Positions 32,349 to 40,824 are shown, counted from the first letter of the stretch. The stretch is 64,000 nt of DNA from Vibrio gigantis (GCF_024347515.1 NZ_AP025492.1:1674001-1738000); one strand, 5' to 3'. Notes: a model not told the origin generated them from the sequence alone. Numbers and translations are program-made.

Positions 32349-34724
32349 TTAATTAAAACCACGCTCTTTACGCTTTTCTATTGCACTCATAGATTCTTTA
32401 GCAAGAGCCACTAGCTCATCGACTTTAGAAAACGCTAACTCAGATTGTTTGTCTGAGCACAGCTTTTCGACTTTTCTCGCTAAAACAGATAAGCGACGGT
32501 TCCCTAGTGCGAGCGAAGAGCTGCCCAAGGTGTGAGTCTCAAACTCTAGGTTAGACACGTCTTGTTCCTGAACGGCTTTTTGAATCAGTTTGATACGGCT
32601 TTCAGACTCCACAATATAGTGCTCGATCAACATTGGCATTACTTCGGCACATGTATCTTCAACCATTTGTTCGAGAATTTGTTCATCAACAAGGTCAGCA
32701 GGTACTTGAATTTCCACCATTGGCTGGTTGGCTATTTGATTTACTTTATCGCCCATAGCACTGATGTTCTCTATCGCTTCTGATTCGTCACGGGTATCTC
32801 TTGCTTGTATGACTGAAGTTGTAGGTTCGCAACTTTGAGTTGTTTTTACTGTATGAGGTTTCTGCTCAATAGCATGTTCCTGCTTGGTAACAAGGTGAAG
32901 GTGCAACATATCAGCGATCTGTGACATTCTCATGGGTTTTGCAAGGTAGTCATCCATACCTTGGTTTAAAAACTGCTCTCTATCACCGGCAAGTGCGTGT
33001 GCAGTCAGCGCAACGATTGGCACAGACGCTTTTTGAGTGTTAGGTAAGTTTCTGATTTCGGAACATGCTTGTAGGCCATCTTTTTCTGGCATAGAGATAT
33101 CCATAAAGATGAAGTCATAGTCATTGTTTTTTACCATTTCGACAGCTTGATTCCCATCGTTCGCGATATCAATAGTCATCCCAGCATTTTTAAACATATT
33201 AACGATAACGAGTTGATTCGCTTTGTTATCTTCGGCCACTAGAATACGGCTGCTTAAAATTTTAGGGTTTAATGCCACCGAAGAAGAACCAGAACGACTG
33301 TCTTCCCCAGAATTTGATGCCTTTTCCAACATTACCGAAAAGGTAAAGGTACTGCCTACACCTTCCTCGCTGCTTGCTGATATGTTGCCATCCATAAGTT
33401 TTGCTAGGTGTTTACAAATGGCGAGGCCGAGCCCTGAACCGTCACGACGTCTTGAATATCCTTGATCCACCATGGTGAACTCTTCAAATAGGTAGCTCAT
33501 TGCGTTAGATTCAATGCCGATCCCAGAATCGGCAACTTGGCATGTAATTTCTACCTTATTATCTTCGGTTTCATTAGTCTCAACATTAACGATGACACTG
33601 CCTTCGGAAGTAAACTTGATCGCATTACCAATCAAATTCAATAAGATTTGTTGAAAGCGGTGAACGTCGCCGACCACCATCACGGGTTGGTCTGGTTGAT
33701 AAGGAGTAACAAGCTGGATATTTTTCGCGTTGGCACTCGGCTCAAAGCTGTCAATGGTGCTATGGATACACTCTTGAAGAGAAAAGGTTTTTTGTTCAAG
33801 AATGAGCGTATTGGCTTCCATGCGAGAGAAGTCCAATATGTCATTAATGATAGATAAGAGTAGTTCGCCCGATGTTGAAGCTGTATTAACTAAATGGCTC
33901 TGATCCTTTGTTAATTTCGTCTCTTTAAGTAACGATAAAATGCCAAGAACACCGTTCATAGGGGTTCGAATCTCATGAGACATAGAGGCCAAAAATCGAC
34001 TTTTAGACTCAGACGCTTGCTCGGCTTGTTCTCTCGCTTGTTTAATGTCCGTGTAGTTTTTAGACAACGAGGTAGACATGTCATTAAATGCGTTGACTAC
34101 ATCACCAAGTTCATCGTCACTTTTTATTTTCAGCTGAAAACCTGGCCCTTGCGTTCTCACTTTTTTTACCGCAAACGAAAGCTGATACAAATGTTTGGTT
34201 AGATAAGTACCTAAAATGAAGGAGCAGAAGGCAACAAGAATGACCTCTATCAAGGCAATTGAACTGATGGTTTTCTTAGCATCTGTAAGCATCGAATTGA
34301 TCGAAGAGGTTGTGAACCCAATTGAAATTGAGCCGTACTTTAGTCCATCACTTTCAATTGGGTAATACGTATCGAATATTCCATCATCTACGTTGGATAA
34401 GTTCGTATCAACCTGAATTTCTTTATTGAAATAGTCTGTAGCCCCAGCGCTACTCAGCAAGACTTCATTACGCTCTACTTTGACATAGACGATATCTTCG
34501 ATCGTCATGATCTCCTTTACGATATCATCTAATGTTGCGATATCAGTGGATAGCACTGCGTCTTTGGTTGCACGGGCAAACAGTTGAGAAGTTGCCTGCG
34601 CACGTTTTATAAGCTGCTGTTCATTAGAATCCGACAGGAATGACATTGCACTTATGACAAGAGCCATGAGCATCACTATCTCTATCGAAGCTATCCCAAT
34701 GATTGTTTTTGTTCTAAAAGTCAT
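32349..34724 (-). CDS. sypF: hybrid sensor histidine kinase with receiver and HPt domains (SypF-like)
   Basis: 791 residues. Order: TM1 (about 8-30), a periplasmic sensor of about 120 residues, TM2 (about 155-175), HAMP (about 176-230), HisKA with H250 (LASMSHEIRTPMNGVLG), HATPase (N-box NLIGNAIKFT, G-boxes DSGIGI and GSGLGL), receiver with D542 (FIFMDISMPEKDG) and C-terminal HPt with H731 (ETHTLGSSSLALGN). This is the layout of SypF/RscS/BarA-type phosphorelay kinases. AAGGAT precedes the ATG, 41 bp after the PhnD-like gene. It should feed SypG through the HPt. Unlike in V. fischeri, sypG is not next to it. Confidence 0.9.
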   Translation of the reverse strand: MTFRTKTIIGIASIEIVMLMALVISAMSFLSDSNEQQLIKRAQATSQLFARATKDAVLSTDIATLDDIVKEIMTIEDIVYVKVERNEVLLSSAGATDYFNKEIQVDTNLSNVDDGIFDTYYPIESDGLKYGSISIGFTTSSINSMLTDAKKTISSIALIEVILVAFCSFILGTYLTKHLYQLSFAVKKVRTQGPGFQLKIKSDDELGDVVNAFNDMSTSLSKNYTDIKQAREQAEQASESKSRFLASMSHEIRTPMNGVLGILSLLKETKLTKDQSHLVNTASTSGELLLSIINDILDFSRMEANTLILEQKTFSLQECIHSTIDSFEPSANAKNIQLVTPYQPDQPVMVVGDVHRFQQILLNLIGNAIKFTSEGSVIVNVETNETEDNKVEITCQVADSGIGIESNAMSYLFEEFTMVDQGYSRRRDGSGLGLAICKHLAKLMDGNISASSEEGVGSTFTFSVMLEKASNSGEDSRSGSSSVALNPKILSSRILVAEDNKANQLVIVNMFKNAGMTIDIANDGNQAVEMVKNNDYDFIFMDISMPEKDGLQACSEIRNLPNTQKASVPIVALTAHALAGDREQFLNQGMDDYLAKPMRMSQIADMLHLHLVTKQEHAIEQKPHTVKTTQSCEPTTSVIQARDTRDESEAIENISAMGDKVNQIANQPMVEIQVPADLVDEQILEQMVEDTCAEVMPMLIEHYIVESESRIKLIQKAVQEQDVSNLEFETHTLGSSSLALGNRRLSVLARKVEKLCSDKQSELAFSKVDELVALAKESMSAIEKRKERGFN

Positions 34725-34765
34725 CAGCGTATCCTTACCGTAGTGCTTTTCCCAAGCCTACATAC

Positions 34766-35593
34766 CTATTGATCCTTGTTTACTGTCATGGGCATGGTGT
34801 CTTTCTGTTTAATGTTTAATGCACGAACATCATCCCAGTCGACATTGACCGCTGTTTCAAAAGCTTTAATTCTTAATGGTGAAAGTAACGTTTTGCCTTC
34901 TTCGGTCTGGGCTAATTGAACAAAAGAGGCTTGGACTTTTTGTACAACCTCCGAGTCGACTCTCGGATGGTTCGCGATAGCATGAGGTGTAAAACCTTTG
35001 GAGGTGTAAATAGGAGTAAGCTGATCTCTAACTTCTGGATCTAATGCGTTGAAGGTTCGGATGATACCACCTCCAGATGGATAGAACCCCTTGGCCACAG
35101 AAAGGTACACTGAATCATGTGAAGAGACATAGTTAGGTTCAAAATGAATGTTTCTTTGTTTCAGGCCAGCTTGTGTTAGCAACGTTGCCGCAAACGCAGC
35201 AGGAGCGGGGAAGGCAAGGGTAGTATTGTCTAACTGATCCAAGCTTGTAATACCGCTATCTTTACGCACGACCATTATACCTTTTAGGCGTTTGTCTTTG
35301 GCTTTGGCCATCGCACTATAGCCAACACTGTTATTAAAAGTAACGAAGTGGAAAGGATTCATATACGCAAAATCATAGTCACCGCTAGCAAGACGCTGCT
35401 CAAACATAGGGATATCTTTCGCGGTTTCAAAGATGATTGTGTGACCCGATTCTTGACTTATTTTCGCGAGTATTGGGGTCCATTGCTGCGCGAGTCTACT
35501 TGCAGATTGTTGAGGGACAATACCGAATGTGAAGGTATCTGCATAAGTTAATGTCGGTAGCAAAGCCAAGATTAATAACGTTAGATTTTTCAT
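34766..35593 (-). CDS. PhnD-like periplasmic solute-binding protein in the sypE position
   Basis: 275 residues. A signal peptide (MKNLTLLILALLPTLTYA) leads into a phosphate/phosphonate-binding-protein-like domain: FGIVPQQSASRLAQQWTPIL, then RLASGDYDFAYMNPFHFV and MVVRKDSGITSLDQL. GGAAGGGAA before the ATG at 35593 fixes the start; a longer frame from 35665 would run back into sypD. No permease or ATPase gene accompanies it, so transport is unlikely. It sits between sypD and the hybrid kinase, where V. fischeri has sypE (a kinase/phosphatase acting on SypA). The likely role, by inference, is a ligand-binding partner for the adjacent periplasmic sensor of the kinase. Confidence 0.8.
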   Translation of the reverse strand: MKNLTLLILALLPTLTYADTFTFGIVPQQSASRLAQQWTPILAKISQESGHTIIFETAKDIPMFEQRLASGDYDFAYMNPFHFVTFNNSVGYSAMAKAKDKRLKGIMVVRKDSGITSLDQLDNTTLAFPAPAAFAATLLTQAGLKQRNIHFEPNYVSSHDSVYLSVAKGFYPSGGGIIRTFNALDPEVRDQLTPIYTSKGFTPHAIANHPRVDSEVVQKVQASFVQLAQTEEGKTLLSPLRIKAFETAVNVDWDDVRALNIKQKDTMPMTVNKDQ

Positions 35594-35639
35594 AGATTCC
35601 CTTCCTTCTCTTAGAGACATCGTAATTTTGTAGTGAAAC

Positions 35640-36329
35640 TTATAGAGGTAAATTGAGAAACTCATTTCTAGATATCGAACTTTTAATTTTCTCCTGTAGT
35701 GAGCGAGGAAGGAGCTTCAGTTTATTTACTTGGCGTATCAATTCATTAGCGAAACTTGGGGTGTGTTTCATATTCATCACACATCCAAGAAGAAAGATAT
35801 TTTGTGCATCAAGTAACTTTTTTGCTTGAGTTAAGTTGTGCGTCGAAGTTTCTCCATAGGCGACAACAAGTAACGTGCAATCACAAGCACTCGCTACCGA
35901 TTGGGCGGGTATATTGCCTTTATTAATATTCAATAGAGGTGAGGTGTCGACAACCACTCGATCATATGTGTCTAACCATTGGCTTACGACTCTGGTCAGC
36001 GTTTCTGGATCTTTGTAGGCCAGTTGAGTGGATGTGACTTGAGGGGCAGGAACCCCCATAAAAAGGCGATGAGACTCAACATGTTCAATGAGTCTTCCTT
36101 GTTGCTTTTCTTCCAGCATATGTAAATCTTTGAATGCCGGGTTGAATAAATTGAGATCCACATACAGGGTAGAATGCCCAGCTAGCATAAAGCGTTCCGC
36201 GAGAGCAGTTGCAATTGATGTTACACCGTCACCCGCATCGCAAGCCGTAATACACAAAGAGCGCTTGCTATTAAGTTCAGAGGCTAAGTAGAGTTGCTCT
36301 ACTTCTGCTTGTATTGCTGAAATAGCCAT
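35640..36329 (-). CDS. sypD: ParA/BY-kinase-like protein with altered P-loop (SypD)
   Basis: 229 residues. Fold and position match SypD, the CpsD/Wzc-type cytoplasmic tyrosine kinase-like partner of polysaccharide export. The P-loop region reads CDAGDGVTSIATALAERF, so the lysine of the usual GK[ST] is a valine. The second nucleotide motif (VVVDTSPLL) is kept. The C-terminus (IKSSISRNEFLNLPL) has no tyrosine cluster. It may therefore bind nucleotide weakly or act without autokinase activity. AGGAG lies seven bases before the ATG at 36329, which shares a base with the sypC stop. Confidence 0.8.
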   Translation of the reverse strand: MAISAIQAEVEQLYLASELNSKRSLCITACDAGDGVTSIATALAERFMLAGHSTLYVDLNLFNPAFKDLHMLEEKQQGRLIEHVESHRLFMGVPAPQVTSTQLAYKDPETLTRVVSQWLDTYDRVVVDTSPLLNINKGNIPAQSVASACDCTLLVVAYGETSTHNLTQAKKLLDAQNIFLLGCVMNMKHTPSFANELIRQVNKLKLLPRSLQEKIKSSISRNEFLNLPL

Positions 36330-38431
36330 CACAAAGCTCCTATTAAGACGATCGTTGTTGTTAGACGTAGTATGTCTTCTAGACCTACACGAGCTTTTTC
36401 CATAAAGCTCTCACGGCGATCTGGGATGTAGATTGTGTCACCAGCGCGCAGTACTGGTAGGTTGTAAATGTTGGCCGTTTTACTGAACTCGACTAAATCA
36501 AATGTTCGCGCCTGACCCTGACAACAAGACATGTTAACGATAGTTATTTTTTCAACATACGCATTCTCAGTAGGGCCAGCAGCTTCGGCTAAGATATCTA
36601 AAATAGTCATGTTATCGTTGAATACGTAACGTCCTGGGTTATTGACCGCACCAAGCACTCTCACGGTGGACTCTTTTGAGCGATCTAACCAATTTTTGTC
36701 TTTCTCTGGAATGTAGATGGTGTCGCCAGTTGTTACATTCGGCAGTAGTGATTCATCACCTGTTTCAAAATATAGAGATAGGTTTAACTTGCTCACTTGG
36801 GCGTAGGTTTTGTCACGGTGCGTTACCCGAATGTTGTGAATATCGGCATCCTTAGTAGGGCCGTCGGCAGCAGACAATATATCTAAGAAGTGCATTTCTT
36901 TGGTGAAGCGGTAACGGCCCGGAGAGTTCACTTGTCCAAAGATATAAATTGAAGCATCTGAGCTTTGACGAACCCACTGCGATTTATTGTCTGATGGGTC
37001 TTGGGGTAAATCGTGAACACGAACGATTGACCCAGCACGAATTGCGGGAAGTTGATCTCTTGGTGCACCATTTTTAATAAACTCATCAAGGTCAAAGACG
37101 ACTAATTTTCGACGTGTTACCACTTCAATTTTTGTGGTGTCTGCGCGAAGTGTTGGCCCGCCTACATGAGATAGCAGTCCCATAAAGTCCATCTCGTCAG
37201 ACCATTCGATACGCCCTGGGCGAACGACTTCACCAATGACATTAACGGCTCGGTCTGGTGATATTTTTAACCAAGATTTTTCGTTCATATCTGTTTTTTC
37301 AGGTACAAAAATCGCATCACCTGGAAGAATTGACGGAGGACCTGACTTTGAGATCCCCTCAGTGTAAGCGGCTAGATCGAATCTCAATACGCGCCCGTTT
37401 GCTTTGATAACACGTATTTGTCGAGATTCAGCGAAACGAGTAGGGCCTCCGGCATTGGCAAGAATGTCCATAAACGTTGCGCCTTTCTTACCTTCAAAAG
37501 CACCAGGCTCCGCCACTTCGCCCATCACATACACAGTATTCGAACCCGACTTAATTTCTTCTTCTTGCTTAGGAACAAATATCGTTGAACCCGGACGCAA
37601 CACAGGTAGCATGCTTTCATCCCCCGAATCTAAGTAACGCTTAAGGTTAAATAGAGTCGGTGTATTGTTTGAGATAACGCGGATCTGTTCAACACCAGCA
37701 TAACGTGTCACGCCACCAGAGCGCATAAGCACGTCAACAAGATCGGTATTTTCTTTATAGGTAAAAGATCCAGGTGCGTTTACCTCACCGAATACTTTTA
37801 TAGAGTTTCGAGAGTCTGCACTATCACCAGAGTTGGCTAGTTTCGCTGCATCAAACTCTTGTTCAATGTTACCCACCAAAGGTGAAGCAGGAACGAATAT
37901 CGCATCAAGAGACTGTAGAGTGGGTAGGTTTCCCTCATCACCGGAATCTAGAAAACGTTTGTAATTAAATTCATTTTTTTCAGAGCCACGTTTTAAGATA
38001 AATTTGTCTAACTGGGCTCCTGAGCGTAAACCACCGGCAGCGTAAAGTGCCATTTGTACGCTTGAACCTAGCGGTAGAGTGTATTCTCCTGGTTGTTCCA
38101 CATAACCTTGCACCGAAATAATGATTTGCTGTTCTTTGACATAAACCGTTGCGTTGGATAAATCTTTGTATGCCGTAGACAGAGCTTCCAAAACGACTTT
38201 TTCCAATTGTTTACCGTTGTATCCAGCAACAAATACAGTTCCCACCTCCGGAAGGGTAATTCGTCCACGTTTATCGACTTGGAAACCTATATTCAATGTA
38301 CTCTCACCGGGTACGTTAACTTGAATAAGATCACCAACTTGAACCGCACCTTTAAATTCGTCTGCGCTCTTAGAGGCACTAGTAAACAGAGACAGGGACA
38401 CCGTCATGAGTAGCAACATTATAGTTTTCAT
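36329..38431 (-). CDS. sypC: polysaccharide export protein with six SLBB-type repeats (SypC)
   Basis: 700 residues. A signal peptide (MKTIMLLLMTVSLSLFTSASKSA) without lipobox is followed by the Poly_export domain (VQVGDLIQVNVPGESTLNIGF; GRITLPEVGTVFVAG). Six soluble-ligand-binding beta-grasp units follow, each beginning with V-x-G-x-V-x-x-P-G (for example ISVQGYVEQPGEY, IKVFGEVNAPGSF, VYVMGEVAEPGAF, VNVIGEVVRPGRI, IYIFGQVNSPGRY, VRVLGAVNNPGRY). The C-terminal hydrophobic end (TTTIVLIGAL) may be the membrane-spanning helix of a Wza-like pore. Its start overlaps the sypB stop (ATGA). It forms the outer membrane exit for the polymer. Confidence 0.9.
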   Translation of the reverse strand: MKTIMLLLMTVSLSLFTSASKSADEFKGAVQVGDLIQVNVPGESTLNIGFQVDKRGRITLPEVGTVFVAGYNGKQLEKVVLEALSTAYKDLSNATVYVKEQQIIISVQGYVEQPGEYTLPLGSSVQMALYAAGGLRSGAQLDKFILKRGSEKNEFNYKRFLDSGDEGNLPTLQSLDAIFVPASPLVGNIEQEFDAAKLANSGDSADSRNSIKVFGEVNAPGSFTYKENTDLVDVLMRSGGVTRYAGVEQIRVISNNTPTLFNLKRYLDSGDESMLPVLRPGSTIFVPKQEEEIKSGSNTVYVMGEVAEPGAFEGKKGATFMDILANAGGPTRFAESRQIRVIKANGRVLRFDLAAYTEGISKSGPPSILPGDAIFVPEKTDMNEKSWLKISPDRAVNVIGEVVRPGRIEWSDEMDFMGLLSHVGGPTLRADTTKIEVVTRRKLVVFDLDEFIKNGAPRDQLPAIRAGSIVRVHDLPQDPSDNKSQWVRQSSDASIYIFGQVNSPGRYRFTKEMHFLDILSAADGPTKDADIHNIRVTHRDKTYAQVSKLNLSLYFETGDESLLPNVTTGDTIYIPEKDKNWLDRSKESTVRVLGAVNNPGRYVFNDNMTILDILAEAAGPTENAYVEKITIVNMSCCQGQARTFDLVEFSKTANIYNLPVLRAGDTIYIPDRRESFMEKARVGLEDILRLTTTIVLIGAL

Positions 38432-39261
38432 AACGCTCCTCCCATTGTGGCTGCGTTTTTAGGCGATATTATTTCGATACTTACTCTTCGGTTTGTTAAT
38501 CGTGTTCCGTCTGATTCATCTTCGAAAAGAGGGACGGTCTCACCGACAGATACTGCTTTAATTCTTTGTGGGCTAAGCCCGAAAATAGTTAAGTAACGCT
38601 CAACTTGTTTTGCACGCCCAAGCGCCAGTTTATCGTTGTATTCCTCTGACCCAGACGCATCAGCATGCCCAGTAACGATAAGATCTAGCGATTTATGATC
38701 TTTCAGTAGAGTTGTCGCTTCAGCCAAGTGTCCCATGTATTTTGGGTTAACTTCGGTCGAGTCATGAGCGAATTGATTATCGACGTTAAGTAGGTCGTAC
38801 AGTTGTTCAATGACCGAAAGCTGCATTCTAAATTGGTTGGCATTTTTAGGTGGTTCACAGCGAGCTTGTGAAGTGACGTAGTCCAATTGAACTTCAAGTT
38901 CATTAAGACGCTTTCTTTGGATGACTAAGTCGTTGGCTGCATCAAGAAGAAGACCTCCTTGCAGTTCGCGAGCAATACGATTTTGCTTTTCAATAGCCTG
39001 GACTACCGCTGCGGGGAAGCACCAACGTGCACCTTCTTGGATTAATGCATCTAAATGAAGTTTTGCGAGTTGCCAATCAAAACGTAAACCGTGTTCAGGA
39101 CCAAGTGGCTCATCAGGCATCACAGGAGAGAAGTCGGAATTCAAATAATTGATTGAATCATAACTTTCAGCGAGTCCTCCTGTTCCTGATTCTGGGTAGC
39201 TAGTACAACCCAGAACCAGAGCAGACAGAGAAAGGGCTATGTAGTTTTTGAGTATTTTCAT
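38428..39261 (-). CDS. sypB: OmpA-family lipoprotein (SypB)
   Basis: 277 residues. Lipobox LVLGC (C19) after a short signal peptide, a helical middle, and a C-terminal OmpA peptidoglycan-binding domain (LDLIVTGHADASGSEEYNDKLALGRAK, then LTNRRVSIEI). It should tether the export complex to the cell wall. Second gene of the sypA unit, 65 bp after sypA. Order A-B-C matches the syp locus. Confidence 0.9.
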   Translation of the reverse strand: MKILKNYIALSLSALVLGCTSYPESGTGGLAESYDSINYLNSDFSPVMPDEPLGPEHGLRFDWQLAKLHLDALIQEGARWCFPAAVVQAIEKQNRIARELQGGLLLDAANDLVIQRKRLNELEVQLDYVTSQARCEPPKNANQFRMQLSVIEQLYDLLNVDNQFAHDSTEVNPKYMGHLAEATTLLKDHKSLDLIVTGHADASGSEEYNDKLALGRAKQVERYLTIFGLSPQRIKAVSVGETVPLFEDESDGTRLTNRRVSIEIISPKNAATMGGAL

Positions 39262-39326
39262 GCCAACGTCCTTTGTTTTTTATTTTTATAATTATTATTT
39301 TTTGTTACTTCTAGCTTAGTGGATCA

Positions 39327-39656
39327 TCATGAATTAGTAGGACTTTTTGAGTTTACTGGTATAGCGTGACCTATTCGTAATAGGTTCATAATTTCAAGTG
39401 GCTGCCCAGTTACATTCTCAAGTCGCATGTTTCGTTCACGCTCAGTCAAGCGCTTAAACATATAGACTATTGCGCCGACACCGGATGAATCCAAAAACTC
39501 TACTTGACTGAAATCAACTTCAATTTCTTGGTGGCCATCGTTAGAAATAACATCATCGATGTCTGTTTGTGCATCGCGACTGCCTGCTGCATCCAAATCA
39601 CCAAAGATAGAAAGCGTCAGTGTCGTTGTGTTCAAATCAATCTTACGTAGTTCCAT
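39327..39656 (-). CDS. sypA: STAS-domain regulator (SypA)
   Basis: 109 residues. A single STAS (anti-anti-sigma) domain with the phosphoacceptor loop FLDSSGVGAIV, serines at 57 and 58. In V. fischeri, SypA is phosphorylated on the serine of this loop by SypE, which switches biofilm formation. AGGAG lies eight bases before the ATG at 39656; a longer frame from 39782 would run through the promoter and is rejected. First gene of the locus, behind a sigma-54 promoter and two SypG-type elements. No SypE-like kinase or PP2C phosphatase is present in the window. Confidence 0.9.
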   Translation of the reverse strand: MELRKIDLNTTTLTLSIFGDLDAAGSRDAQTDIDDVISNDGHQEIEVDFSQVEFLDSSGVGAIVYMFKRLTERERNMRLENVTGQPLEIMNLLRIGHAIPVNSKSPTNS

Positions 39657-39689
39657 AGCGATATCTCCTTTTAAGTATGTATGAACAAT

Positions 39690-39705
39690 TGCACTGAATG
39701 TGCCA
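39690..39705 (-). promoter_or_regulatory. sigma-54 promoter of sypA
   Basis: On the minus strand TGGCACATTCAGTGCA, matching TGGCACRNNNNTTGCW with one mismatch in the -12 element. It lies 34 bp upstream of the sypA ATG. Confidence 0.8.
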
Positions 39706-39753
39706 ACTATTATATTGTTATTTTTCAATGAGTTATTTTTATTGCAAATTTTT

Positions 39754-39790
39754 ATCTCAAATTGAGAAAAGACGTTTCTCAATTTGAGAA
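39754..39790. promoter_or_regulatory. two SypG-type binding elements upstream of sypA
   Basis: The proximal site at 39754-39768 is ATCTCAAATTGAGAA and the distal site at 39776-39790 is the perfect palindrome TTCTCAATTTGAGAA. Their centres are 22 bp apart, two helical turns, and lie 63.5 and 85.5 bp upstream of the promoter centre. Both match the TTCTCANNNTG core of the SypG-binding element. Confidence 0.85.
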
Positions 39791-39950
39791 CTAAAAACGG
39801 CGGGACATATGAGAGCTACAACTCATCAATTCTGTGAATAAAAGAAAGCGTTAGATAAGGTTGATGCGTTGATCGCATCTTCTAGCAAAGATTGTCTAAC
39901 TGCGTACTAGAGCGCTTAGGATTAAAGGAGTTATCAATACGGAGCAGATG

Positions 39951-40793
39951 ATGAGATTAACCAAACTAGCTTTAGCCACTCTATGGGCGTGTTCGCTTCC
40001 ATCTCATTCATCGTATCTCCCACCCGACCATTTGGTGCTTGCAAACTCCTACCAGCAAGGCATAGATGTTTCTGAATATTGGAAGAGTGAAAAACTCGAT
40101 GGAATAAGGGCTCTATGGGACGGTGAACATCTTTATACTCGTAATGGCAATCGAATTTACTCACCGAAGTGGTTTACCGAAAACTTGCCTAAAGTACATC
40201 TCGAAGGCGAACTGTGGGCAGGAAGAGGCAAGTTCCATATCGTCCAATCTACCGTTCTTGACCATACGCCTAGTGACACAGCATGGCGCCAAATAGATTT
40301 CATGCTGTTTGATATGCCTGGTGCTGCAGGCGATTATCAAAAGCGCTATTACAACATTATGCATTGGGTAAATGTCATTGGAGAACCTCATGTCAGCTAC
40401 ATAGAACATGTGCCTATTCACAATGAAGAAGCACTGTTCCATCAACTCGATAACATCGATGAGAGTAACGGCGAAGGTTTGATGCTTAGGAAGATCACCA
40501 GTCGTTATCAAGCGGGCAGAAGTAATGACCTGTTAAAGCTGAAAAGGCATCACGATGCCGAAGCCACGGTTATTGGCTATAAAGGCGGAACAGGGAAGTA
40601 TAAAGGGATGATGGGTTCGATTTTGGTTCACACGGAGGAGGGGGTGGAGTTTTATATTGGCAGTGGGTTCAGTGACCAGATGAGACTCACACCACCTGAG
40701 ATCGGCAGTCGTATTACCTTTCGTTACAATGGCTTTACTCAAAACGGAAAACCCAAGTTTGCGCGCTTTGTTCGAGAGAAGAGTGAATATTGA
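39951..40793 (+). CDS. periplasmic ATP-dependent DNA ligase (LigE type)
   Basis: 280 residues. The nucleotidyltransferase motif I is EKLDGIRALWDG with catalytic K48; downstream are LEGELWAG (motif III) and EGLMLRK (motif IV), and LLKLKRH (motif V) followed by a small OB domain. The N-terminal MRLTKLALATLWACSLPSHS is a signal peptide, as in the Haemophilus/Neisseria/Vibrio group of exported ligases thought to work on DNA in the periplasm during uptake. GGAG lies six bases before the ATG at 39951, which is preferred to the ATG three bases earlier. It is divergent from sypA and shares a 291-bp gap with it. Confidence 0.9.
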   Translation: MRLTKLALATLWACSLPSHSSYLPPDHLVLANSYQQGIDVSEYWKSEKLDGIRALWDGEHLYTRNGNRIYSPKWFTENLPKVHLEGELWAGRGKFHIVQSTVLDHTPSDTAWRQIDFMLFDMPGAAGDYQKRYYNIMHWVNVIGEPHVSYIEHVPIHNEEALFHQLDNIDESNGEGLMLRKITSRYQAGRSNDLLKLKRHHDAEATVIGYKGGTGKYKGMMGSILVHTEEGVEFYIGSGFSDQMRLTPPEIGSRITFRYNGFTQNGKPKFARFVREKSEY

Positions 40794-40824
40794 GAAAGAT
40801 ACGATCTACCTGACCAGTAAACGA

